From positions 1 through 64,000 of the forward strand of contig JAHQIW010005418.1 in the NCBI GenBank assembly GCA_019055375.1: a DNA stretch of 64,000 nt, written 5' to 3'. Source of the DNA: Parelaphostrongylus tenuis. Its lineage: Eukaryota > Nematoda > Chromadorea > Rhabditida > Metastrongylidae. A model generated the notes under the pieces. It was given only the letters and a program-made list of their open reading frames with translations, made no database searches and had not been told where the DNA came from. Positions 47,747 through 59,151 of this stretch are shown here, piece after piece. The position numbers and the translations under genes were made by a program. How positions within the stretch are numbered: position 1 is the stretch's first letter; every line of letters starts with the position of its first letter.

Positions 47747-49589
47747 ACGCGCGTCGCCTGCACGTTTGACAATGCTCCTAGATTCATATATTTCGAGCAC
47801 CACTAGCGACTTGGTTCTATTACTTCTAAAATAAAGTAGATTGACTGACATTCAAATTTAAGTGATGCCGGTGAATATGGCCGATCCCTCTTCAACAAAT
47901 CACAACTTTCTCCAAAACCTTCCTCGAAAGTATAACTTCAGCTCTACGACATTTCATACGACATAACTTCAGTTCTATGACACATAGCTAATTAAACCTA
48001 TTGCAAAATCCACTTTCTGAAACAGTCACTGGATCACCATTCACCAGTCCTAGTTCGTACTAACCATTGCTGCTCATTGCATACGATCCCACTTGATCCA
48101 TATTTTTTAGACCGTTAATAGACAATCGGTAGATCAGCTCTCAAGCAGTATAATGATGTGTTTAGTTATTGGGAAGATACTCTTATTGCGCTGTAGCAGC
48201 TAAAAAAATATTGGGTTTCACAAAATTGAATCGTTTTTCTCATCCTCACCTTTTTTGGATCCCTTGAAAAAACACACCTTTCGCTTTTTCTTGAGTGTTA
48301 CATTTATTTGATAGCACAGATCTCAAGTATTCGACAACGTAATTTATTTTCAGTGTAGCTTCAATATTGTGCTCTAACATCATAAACAGTATTGTGTTCC
48401 TCATTCAGATACTTCACGCTGAACAAAGCTTTTTCCTCAGACTTTTAATAACCATTCGATAATTCAAATCTCCCTAATTCTATGTTGTGTTTGTTTTACG
48501 AAGAAGGCCTTCCAGTGCGCCGTGGTAAACAAAAGAATTTTGAGATTCGCAAAACTGGCATCGGAAAAAGTACGGTGGCCAAGTGGGCCATGTTGCGAAA
48601 TCCCCATCCACACACCGGCAAATCACGGTGGTTTGATGGCAGCTGCGCTGCGCGAATCTCAACATTATTGTGTCAGTTAAAGCGCCGTAAAATGTTATTT
48701 TGAAAATAAAAGCACATTTTTGGAATCGACGAGATTTAATCTATCGAATAGTTGCTAAAGTTTCGAAGGAACAGATCTGTTCAACGAGAAATGTTTGAGT
48801 GAAAACATTATTTTGTTTTTGTTGTTAGTGAAATGATAGGGCCTTATTGAAAGTAAATTAAGCAGCTAAAATCTTTGAGATTCCGCCATCAAATAGTTGT
48901 TAGAACTTGAAGGCAAGCGAAAGGTCTGCTTTTCTCGACGAGTCGAGAAAGATGCGGTTGGCGAAAATGATCTAAATTTGCAAAATCCGATTTTTTTTCT
49001 GGGAAATAGTGTCTTTCCTGATGGGTCGAAGTAGGACAGGGATAACGGAGAAATACCAGAAAACATATGATTTTCTGTAGGCATGTTCAAAGCCTTATTG
49101 AGATTGTTTCATTGAAGCCATGCGTACGTTTCGACGGTGTTACCTGCTTCATCAGTGGCCCACGCTTCACACTGGGTCATGTTCTATATCAGGGGTGAGG
49201 AGAGGTTATGGCGTCAACACGTGATATTGTGTTATCACCATTTTTCCATTCAATAGATTACGGTTTGCAATAGACAAGTAGGAATCCGTCTCATTGACCA
49301 ATTTTTTAATCTCGCTATAAACTTTCAGTACAGTCTATAAGAATGTTCAAAGCTTTATTGGGATCGTTATGTGAGGGTAATACGGATGATGGCCTTTTTT
49401 GGAGAACAAATACAACATTAGAATCAAAGAGATCTATGCTATCGAATGGTTAGTAAAAATCTGAGGAAAAAGCTTTTTTCAGCGAAAAATATTTGAATGG
49501 GACACAATTTTATTTTTGCTGTTGGTGCGAAAGTTGATGCAATATCCTTCATTTAATGCGGTTCGATTAGGCCATAATGATAACACTGA
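47747..49589. other. Spacer of palindrome 2
   Basis: The first ~260 bp is still unit-1-like (to about 48,010), so the spacer is asymmetric. The remainder includes a transposase-like HTH block and degenerate direct repeats: 48,725-48,840 resembles 49,395-49,530, and 49,084 resembles 49,343 (GTTCAAAGC(C/T)TTATTG). Confidence 0.75.
48480..48703 (+). mobile_element. Tc1/mariner-type HTH relic
   Basis: An open frame of 73 codons contains EEGLPVRRGKQKNFEIRKTG, then IGKSTVAKWAM, then RWFDGSCAAR. The order fits the N-terminal helix-turn-helix and basic hinge of a Tc1-like transposase. No catalytic domain follows. Confidence 0.45.
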
Positions 49590-50962
49590 CGTATAGTGAA
49601 GCTGTTCTGTTTTTGTTTTATGGAACTTATGACCACTATATCCCTTTGCGGACGGTGCCATTTTTGGCTGGCAGATTCAGTGATTGAACTGGTTTTGGAT
49701 GAAGTTTCTAATACAAGTGAATGTTAAGTCAAAGCATATTTTATTTTATCCTGATTAGGACACATCATCTTATCAAACCTTAGTAATTCTAGAAAGGCGC
49801 TTTCGTCCCAAAATCTGTTATGCATGTCTCACAATTCAACAATAATCAGTACAGCTAAATATAAATTTCCGGATCCTTAGGTTACTACGAGCTTGTCACA
49901 AAAGCTTACTTGTTTGCGTTTCAGCGTCATGGTCGCAGAGGTTTTCATAAAAAAAAGCTCTTGTTAGTTACTATAACTGTATTTTATCGCACGGATACCA
50001 GTCGAGGACTATCACTGACAAGCCACATGACAAGCTGAACTTTGACGAAAGTTGATTGACTTAATCTGAGATTAGGTTGGAAGGAATTAAAAATGATAAG
50101 ATTTCGAACACTTGACATTTAAAGCTCTACAGCGCTTGGTGAACACCACATAAAAACGCAGAAGTTGAAATTTTCTTTGGTTTAGCGCTGAAAATGTTAT
50201 CTGTAGCGTAGGTGCTACCCGTAAGATAAATAATAATAATATTTGAATAAACTATATATTGGCTTTCACTTGCTGTTATGATTATTAACAGAATAATTAG
50301 GTCGATGTTTTCAGATTCAAAAGCCGAATTTTCTATCACCACGAACGCTGAAGTTCATCGGTGGCTAATTTTTCGCTAGAACTAGTTAAAGACACCTTAC
50401 CAAAAGTGTGATTATATCTCGTGGTATGAGTAAAGCTTACTGCCCGATTATACTGCTTTGACTCGGGCTGTCGTCACTTGATCAGTTTGTGACACTCCAT
50501 TAAGACGTCAAAAATAATCAACCACAATTAGCAAGCAGTCGCTCACAAACTGTTCTATGGCCTCATACTCCATTCGATTGCATTTCAATGCAAAAGCGAT
50601 CATCTATGTGTGGATCAACAACTCCCATCAAAGCGATTTTGGTAAACGCGATAGTGCGAGACGCTAGTTGAATAAATCTTTTCATCAGCCACGTGCTTGC
50701 CTGATGTCCATATGTGGTGAAGCCATGATGACCATTTAGTCATTCATAACGAGTTCAATGAAGTCTATTGCATGGCACAACCAGCGGGAATTTAACCGTC
50801 TCGAATGCTTCATCTTCTATTTCTTGTCTTATCTCTGAATCTCTGATTGTAAAACATTTCTATGCCCTGAGTAATGAGATGTGTCTGTTTCCTGGGCTCA
50901 TTCGTGCTAGAACATGCACAACAAACACAAAGGGGTTGGTATACCGTCTGTAACAAAACAGT

Positions 50963-51035
50963 TGCCCCGAACCAGGATCGAACTGGTGACCTTTAGATCT
51001 TCAGTCTAACGCTCTCCCAACTGAGCTATCGAGGC
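50963..51035 (-). tRNA. tRNA-Phe (GAA), copy 4
   Basis: Identical over 73 nt to the other copies, with TTTT five bases downstream on its own strand. Confidence 0.97.
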
Positions 51036-52256
51036 TCACCACAGGCCTTGTTAGAACGTTTAAAGAGCAAAGTAACAAAGACCTCAGTGAAATCATGGTA
51101 GCATAAGGCCATGTTAGGGTAAAACATGGGTTCATCTTTCTTCTAATGTTGAATGTTTGCATATCACTCAGCATCTTCGGATACGTAATTATACCATCAT
51201 AATAATTAACTTTATTACTATTGAAGACATGCAACACTCTTTATCATGTGGTATATTATAGCAGTCAGAGCAATGTGAAAAATACTGAGTAAGAAAAAAC
51301 TAAATGATTACAGGATTATCCCAAAACACTTCGATGATTCAGTTACGCTTTCAAGTATTCAAAATTGTTTCTATGGCTCGGCATTTACGGCGCCTTTACA
51401 GTTGTGGTAATAGTACGTTCGACGGTTTTCTTCGAATCACACGGGTCCATGATGTCGCCTCCTGCTGATTCCGCTCCCTATAGAACCCCAATCACTCACA
51501 AAATGTAAACCACTACGTTTTCAGCTTTGTTAGTATTACAAGAAAAGTGCGGTGGAGTAAAGCAGGTTTCAATAATGCTCTGGATTCATTGAAACTTTCA
51601 TTTCGTTGGTTATTCGCATTATGGGTGGGAAGAAGAAATAGAATGCAGGAAGTGCTTAGACATGCACACTAGGTTGGAATGCGGATCAGTAATAATTTGA
51701 AAAAAAAAACGCTCTAAAGCTTGGCTCATCTCATTCTTTTTATTCTGTCGTTCTAGGTGGTTGACTGATTTTATTAACTCTACTTTTGCGGCATGGTCAT
51801 TCTGTAATTTCATGTAGAAACGATGTGCTTATTTTGGGCATTCATCTAATTTTATGCACTTTACCTATTTTGCAATCGGACCGGCCGTCTTCAGTGGTAG
51901 TAAGATCACCACCACAGTTTCTATTCGCTTCTCTCGATCGCATTTGTTGTCTGTGGTGATGTCTATTACGAGCATGTAAAAATACTCAAGATCTATTTCG
52001 TGGTTTAAAACTCTTTGAAATCTTCGGACGCGGAGGGCTGACCTTAGCCAGAAGCACGTCTGGCCATTCTTAGGTGCTGTTCCAAGAAGGCGCTTGCATT
52101 CCCTGAAAGTCCACTCCACTGTTCTTTTCCTATATCTGTTTCGTGCACCACACTTCTCTAATTACGTCATATCAGCTCTATCAGATGTAAGCTATATTAC
52201 TTCAAATGATTATGTTTAAAGACAAATCGGTGAATTATTCCCACAAAAGAATCTGA

Positions 52257-52672
52257 CTCTATACCTACTGATGTAGAGTGATGTGCAAAACTTTCGCGTT
52301 GGACGGACTAGAACCCGCACCTCAATCTTTCTGGGAGCGCGTGCTCTATCCGTTACACTACTGACGCCCACTTTCCACAACACTCTACATCAATGGGTAT
52401 ATTTAAAATATCATACCACCGCTAGAAGCAATTAAATAAATATTATTCCATTTGATCGTTAGATACCCAATACCTGTCAGCGTGACTGTGTTCAATGTCG
52501 AGACCGACTACCCGTTGAGGGCTGGTGTAACGAATAGAGCACACGCTCCCTGAAAGATTGAGGTGTTGGTTCTAGTCTCGCTTGATGCGAAAGTTCTGAA
52601 CATTACCCTACATCAATGGGTATACTTGAAATATTGTACTGCCTCTAGAAGCGGTTGATAAAAAAGAATTAC
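52257..52672. mobile_element. Composite SINE-like insertion, mirror copy
   Basis: Mirror of 44,662-45,077, flanked by AATCTGA at 52250-52256 and 52673-52679. The insertion therefore predates formation of palindrome 2, or was copied by conversion. Confidence 0.75.
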
Positions 52673-52860
52673 AATCTGATTTTGATGTGCCAGCTTCTGC
52701 AAGATGGAGATTTTAGCATGCGTGAGGCACAGTGCCAAACCATAACTACAAGTGTACTACCGGACACCTCTAGTCACTGCTCTATACTTCGCCCAGTTGA
52801 GGGAATGAATAGGGATAAATTATAGTCGTTGACTCTATACTAGACTGATATTTTGCGAAC

Positions 52861-52980
52861 GTGTTCTGATAATTTATAGGTGAATTCGTAATGGATGTAA
52901 TCGGTATACTTTAAACTGCCATTGTAACCGAGAATTTTGCTACATTCTTCTTTACATGCTACACAACCGAGAGCAGCATC
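52861..52980 (-). pseudogene. Kinase C-terminal exon, copy 4 (isolated)
   Basis: Mirror of 44,331-44,450 and also stop-free, but with several amino-acid differences (e.g. YNGSLKYTDYIHYEF). No other kinase exon is present in this unit. Confidence 0.7.
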
Positions 52981-53136
52981 CTAAAGTATTGCGCTTGGCC
53001 ATACAATTTTCAGAAATGATTACGACAGCGATGTCGGCTGTGATGATGGAGATAATGATTGTGATGGCATTAGTAAGGATTTCAACGAGAAATGAACAAA
53101 AAAGCGTTTGTTTTCAGCCTTTGAAGATTATTTTGA

Positions 53137-53545
53137 GACCTCGCTTAAGAACAGTTTAATGGCAATCAATTTCAAACCTTTTACGAGGATTTTTATAGCA
53201 CCTATGCAGTTAAAGCCACGTGCTGCGGCCTTCCAGCCTCGTCAGTTGCACAGTTGCCTTTCGTTCGGTCAGTACTTCGGGGATCTACAACTGTATAGAG
53301 GAAGCGACGACCAGCAGTTTGCACTCGACGTATATAAACACCGTGAGGTTTTTTCAGAATATTTGACTGCGAATCATGAGTATGACTTTCACGTTGGCAT
53401 ACATAGCAAACAGTGCAATAGACTATTTTAAGACCTCGCGCGAGAACAATGTAATCTGAAAAGAGATCTCCGAGGAACTGACTAAACGAAAAACACTGTG
53501 CAACTGACGAGGCCAGAAGGGAGGAACACTTATTCTGCGCTTACA
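53137..53545. repeat. Foldback-family repeats in unit 4
   Basis: GCCTCGTCAGTTGCACAGTT near 53,235 (+) and its family partner CAACTGACGAGGCCAGAAGG near 53,500 (-) face each other, with GCGAGGTCTCAAAATA-type motifs nearby. Confidence 0.65.
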
Positions 53546-54665
53546 AGTGCCTATACAGACATCATTAAAAGCTCATAAGCATTGTCACATTACGTTGATC
53601 TTGACCGTGATCACACAATAGTCGATAGCATCGATACAATCAATTACGTATGTCCAGGCAACAGGCATACCCATGCATATGATAATTAAACACTTTGAAA
53701 GAACATCACGAGAACTGTTTCACAGTACGCTGTATGAAAAAAGTTTGTTGTCGCTTGCTCTATACAGGCGTATATGTCCGAGGAACTGATTGAACGAATG
53801 CAACAATTCTGATCCTTTGATGATACAAACATAGGCCTCATGTCAATCAATAAGCACCTTAAAAATAACACGTAAAGTGATCCTATAATGGACTTATTTC
53901 AACGACCTTCTGAGCAGGTGCGATTCTGGCCTTCGTGCTCCCAGTTCTCTGGAAGTGATAATATGGGCACTTTCCTTTTTTCAGCGCATTTGCTCCTTTG
54001 CTTTTAGTAAGTCATCCTTCTCATTTTTAGATTCCCATTGTAATCCTGTAAAATCACTTTATCATAAAGAACTTCGGGGGCGTAATGACTAACAATGTTA
54101 ACATCTCTTTATCCGTCTGTTTGTTTATTTCTCCTTAACTTTCCATTTTTCCGTTTCTTGTCATCTCTATTTCATCGTTTCACCATAGGTTGCACACGTT
54201 AACCATTTTCAACATGTATTACTTAATTATGTGCTGACGAAGTTACACAAAACACAGAATCACTGGACTTCGGAGGCCAATGCTGATCCTTGTGGAAGTG
54301 CAATCCTGGTATGAATATTTTGATTCATGTTAGTCTAAGACTGGTCCTGTTGGATCATCGGGGAGACTCTGTGGCCGCCCATATTTGGCTACACGATGGC
54401 AAAATTGCTAAACCACCTAAACATCGGTTAAATACCTGCTATACCTGCATCTATTTCGTTCATAAGAAATAATAACAAAGTTTAGGTCAAATTACTTCAG
54501 TGATACATTAGAATTTTTTGGCATATAGACGTTCTTTTTACTGAATTTAATCTTATAAAAGCCTTTCAGTGATATTCTGTCATTTCGATGGTAATGTTCC
54601 TTCAAGATCTCAATTTAAATAATAATTTCCGTTAGTTCCATTGCAGAGGCCTTGAATAAAAGCAT
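53343..54665 (-). repeat. Unit 4 extension beyond palindrome 2
   Basis: It continues minus-strand homology to unit 2 (33,560-34,930) after palindrome 2 has ended. It includes the broken version of the 17,541 open frame. No intact gene. Confidence 0.8.
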
Positions 54666-54944
54666 GGTTAACCAGATGCACTACCGGAGCCTGTTTTGCC
54701 ACCACTTTCCAAAATTTTCGATATACCTATAAGAGCTATATGACAGCCTTAATTTTATTGCTTTCTAGCTGTGTTTTGTTCTATAATCGTATGTCCAAAT
54801 ATCTAGAATGATATGAAAGACTTCTGACTCAAGAAGAGGATTGATTTTGCGTTCCACCCATACGAGGAGCCCGTGTTTACACTACACTAATGGAGATTCA
54901 GATCCCGTGTGGTGTCGAAGGTTCTGAAATCACTCAACACATAT
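54666..54944. other. Junction between units 4 and 5
   Basis: No homology to either neighbour noticed. No gene recognised. Confidence 0.5.
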
Positions 54945-57172
54945 GTAACTTATCAATTTCTAGTTTACTTTGAGTGTAAAGATTTTTACCAAATAAAGTA
55001 ACACATTTTGATATATTCCTCTATGATAAATGCTATACGACTAACTTATTGTTGTTAGGTATGTCTTTTCCGTGGCTGCCTCTGTAACAGGCGCCCCTGA
55101 ATGGCTTGTTGTCTCGCCATAATTATTCGTATCTCGTCCTGTTATCACCTCTCCAATATCTTCGATGTCAGAGCTTTGTCAGCCTCCATTAGTGTTATCG
55201 TACCTTCTTTTCTGCGTAGTATATTGCAATGCAAAGATTTGATTTGAACTACTTATTTGTAGTTATTGAAAGAGGAGAAGAGTTAATGGACGGAATCTTC
55301 TAAGTTGCGAAAGAAATCTGTGCGAGAAAGGACAATCATTTTTTGGACGAAGTGATAGGTAGGGCAGTTCTCCCGTTTTATCATTATTCCAGTATACCAC
55401 GTTTCATTCATTTCAGATATACATATCCACTCATCTCAAACAACTGAAGCCAGTACCTCGCTTGTTCGACTGGCTGTTCAGTGGGTGTTCGCAAAAGATA
55501 GTGGTTTCACATTTGCTACGAGATACTCTAGCTATTGATATTCTAGAAATTGTACATTCTAAGATGCAGTTGTATAATCTATATGACTGCAGAAGTTGCT
55601 AGTAATGACTATATCGTATTTCGAAAGTGTGCTGTGTACATTGTTGGGCGAATTTCGTACAAAATTTAATGAACGAATGGACAGTTATTTGCAAACAATT
55701 GTAAATCATCTAATTATAGATGACGCAAGAGCAGATATGCCTAAATAAATATTTTAAATAAAAGATTGTATCATATATCCGTATGCAGACATTAAAATCC
55801 CTCCCAAATGCCTTGTGGCAGTGACCAAGAGTGACGAAGTGGACAACATAACGGGAGAACAATGCTTTTGTCATACGTACGTTTGAAGTTGATTGTAGAA
55901 CAGGCAAATATTTGCAGCAATCAAATGATTTCAATTGGCACGTGAGGCTTTCTTGAAATTTTACCTGCTAAAATCTTACCTGCATGAAAAAGCTTTGCTC
56001 AATCCCAGGCTCACTACCACTGCAGGTTACCATAGTGCCACAAAAATTATTCTCAAACTCTATGCTGTCCAAGGTAATTCGAAGCTTATTATTCACACGA
56101 AACTTGCTCAAATCCTTTACTGTGATTCTCAGGAGCTCCACTTGACTATGCTGTCCAATCAAATGCTTTTAGTAAATAATATTTTCGTGCAGTAAGAATA
56201 GATGATTTTGAATAGATGAAAAGACTCTAACGGCTCTCTTCTCAATAAGCTACTGCCCAAATTTCCAATTCACGGAAATCTTTTCAACCACTATCTAACC
56301 CAATAGATTTCTTGACCTCTTCACCGATATCATCTGTAAGGAGTCTGCCATAAACAACAAGAAACCTCCTCCTCGCCCATAACAGGGCACTTACGGCTAC
56401 TGTATCATTACTTAACAACACATTGTTTCACATCTTTCCACAAAACTAACCGTAACGGCAACTGTCCTTATGGCAGCTCTTCATTTCGTCTCGCATTAGA
56501 AAGCAACATTTATATAATCTCAAACAGCGTAATTCTCAGGCTAAGAGGAAGCAGGTACTCTACGACTGTCACCCTACAGCAATCGTTTTACAAATGCGTT
56601 TCAGAAAGTGTATGCAGTTATCATTAAATAAAGCATCACTCCTCCTTATGTTTTCGTCAATCTTCTAAAAAGAGCATTAATTCAAGAAACGAAAGGTTTT
56701 ACCGAGTGAAGGTCGTTCTTTCGAACTCATCTTATCTACAAATAGAAGGAAGCTGTCAAAGTGGTCATGCCGCTTACTTCGCAACTTTCGCTAAAACCGA
56801 ACAGACGTCAGTCGCTAAACCGAACAGACGTCAGTAATATTGGCTATTTCACCACTGTCGCACCAAATGATCCGCAAAGTAGTTTTGCCCATAATCATAT
56901 CTGAGAGAATGAAGTCAAGTAGGTATTGATGTTCGACGCGGCTTGACACGGAGTTCATCCCATAGCTTCTCAACATCTTTCGGCAATCAATAACGAATGC
57001 CCTAACCTGGCTATCCTCAAAATTCGAGGACACGTTCTCGATAAATGTTCTACGACGTTTTTGGAGATGAGATCCTCAAGAATCAATGAGTACTAGAACG
57101 CGCACAGAGGGCTATGTGGAAAAGATCAAATAAATCGATGAAGTGAATATAGTTTACTACTGTTTTTTTCAA
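54945..57172 (+). repeat. Block X of unit 5
   Basis: Collinear with 10,428-12,730, starting at the shared ATCACTCAACAC. It has a local tandem duplication of about 24 bp at 56,805-56,840 (AACCGAACAGACGTCAGT). No intact gene. Confidence 0.8.
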
Positions 57173-59120
57173 AAAGGATTCTGACTAGTTATTACTTACT
57201 ATGAGGAACAAGCTTTTGTCATCACCGCTGATTACCTGTTGTCCATTTTCTTGTCTGATAACATCTATCATAAGCAACTTTACAGCGATCACTGTCTGCT
57301 CCATACCCATCGGAGATATAACAATGCCTATCACGACAATCAAAGATTCAACCTCAGTCATAGAAACAGCCATGGCAATCAAGCTCAACATGATGCACAA
57401 CCGAAATAGCAAGTAATCTGGAAAGTGGAGGCTATTTCGCGGATAATCAGATAGCAAAACAACGATGAGTGGCTTTAATTTGTCAACGATGTAACCTCTT
57501 ACGACTAATTGAGTGAAAACTACGTCGTTAAGCTGCCTTCACAAAATAGTGTGTCCGCATTGACCACTGAATCAAAAGTGACATTAGCTTTGCCATTTCC
57601 ATGCCTGCTCAAATTACTAATCAAATCTACACGACAGAGAATCATCTCATGAAATCATAAAGCTCTTGGCGTTGATAATTCTCTAAGGGATGCACCATGC
57701 ATTCGTCTTCAAATCTTAACTTCGTTTGAGATCATTGAGCGCATACCTGGTCATTGCACAGACTCGCGGTGGCATTCCGTTGTGTCAAAATGCTGCTCAT
57801 CCTCCAAGACAAGTTTGAGTCCAATCTGGCACCATGAAATCATATGTCAACGATTCAACTTCACAAATCAGGTAGTATCGCTCAGGTCCCATGCATCATG
57901 TAGAACGAGAAACAATAGAACGTGTAACGTCATTTCGTAACAGACAGTATGATTCATCTCATCATGCTTAACCGGCGAGGCCGATTCTCATTCCTGTGCG
58001 ACTTGCTAACGATAGTTCAAGTAAATAAGCGAAAGTGCGACCGTTGATCCGAGGCGTTAGCCCAGTCCCGTCACAAACTCGTTGTGTCCTTCACCGCCAG
58101 CTCACGACGGAGCAAGACTGGGGCCGTGGGTCAATGGTCGTCAACGTGTTAATATGTCTTATAGCGAGCTTACGTCATGATACATGATTTTGTTTTGAAG
58201 AGTTCGACTTTTCTCTTGCTTAGTATCATTGATCATGACTTCATCTAGACGAATGCTCAATTTTCTCGTGATATTTTCTGCAATACTCATTTGGACAGTA
58301 TTTTCTTGGGTGTAATAGCTCAGGTGGCATTACCTCATACAATAAACTTGAACATCCCTAGAAGATTATTACCATTCAATTTTTTCTTCTTCCACAACCT
58401 CTCAACTTTTCGAACCTTCTGGAGAGATTTCATAATAACCTGGCACTTTGAACATCTTGTGTTTTCTTGGTCAATATCAGTGGCCCCTCTCTCTGTATGC
58501 AAAATTCTTCTCAATCTTTCTTCTATCCGCTCCATTTAACCATAAGTGTATTGGGTTGTCTGATGATTTTTTTCGCATTTCGGTGCTTTTGTTGATCCAG
58601 TTGTCATTCATTCAAAAAATTAATTATTCAATAATGTGATACCGTCATGATCAGTGAACTGTTTTTTTTCCCGCACATATTGCTTCAAGGCGCAGATGAG
58701 TTGCTAATGTGATGGAGCAATATCAGGGCTGTACGATAGACGTGGTGTCGTGGTCACAATAGTCCCTTATTGTGGCGAGCCCATTCTGCCATCGAAAAAA
58801 GAGAAGAAAAATGGTGTGACGGTCAGTGCATGAGTTGTCCATCGAGATGTCAGTCTGAAATGGCGATTTTATTTGGATGGCAAGTGATGGTGCTACGGTC
58901 ATAAGCAACTGCTTCCGAATTACTTGTCAGTTCCCAACATGCCTCAGCCTTTTAGGTTTTGAAATAGAAAGCCACCGAACAATACAATAGTGAGGAAAAA
59001 ATTACGAGATAACTCAACATTAGGTTTTTTGCGGCAGAATTTTACGTAACTACATGGGAAGAAATCAATGTGATGCAATCTTTGCCACCTGAAGATCATA
59101 CAGCTTCCAACAACTCTGAG
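57173..59120 (+). repeat. Block Y of unit 5
   Basis: Reverse complement of 39,370-41,390. It lies between block X and the kinase pseudogene, the same order as in unit 2 read on its own strand. It includes a MITE remnant (about 58,025-58,152) and the mariner/Tc1 C-terminal relic (58,640-59,060, minus). Confidence 0.75.
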
Positions 59121-59151
59121 TTTTGACAACCCACTGGTCCAATCCGTTTAG

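Larger units (their letters stand above)
49590..53342 (-). repeat. Palindrome 2, right arm (unit 4)
   Basis: Mirror of 43,967-47,746, nearly identical by eye. It contains tRNA-Phe, the SINE-like insertion and the kinase C-terminal exon. Confidence 0.93.
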
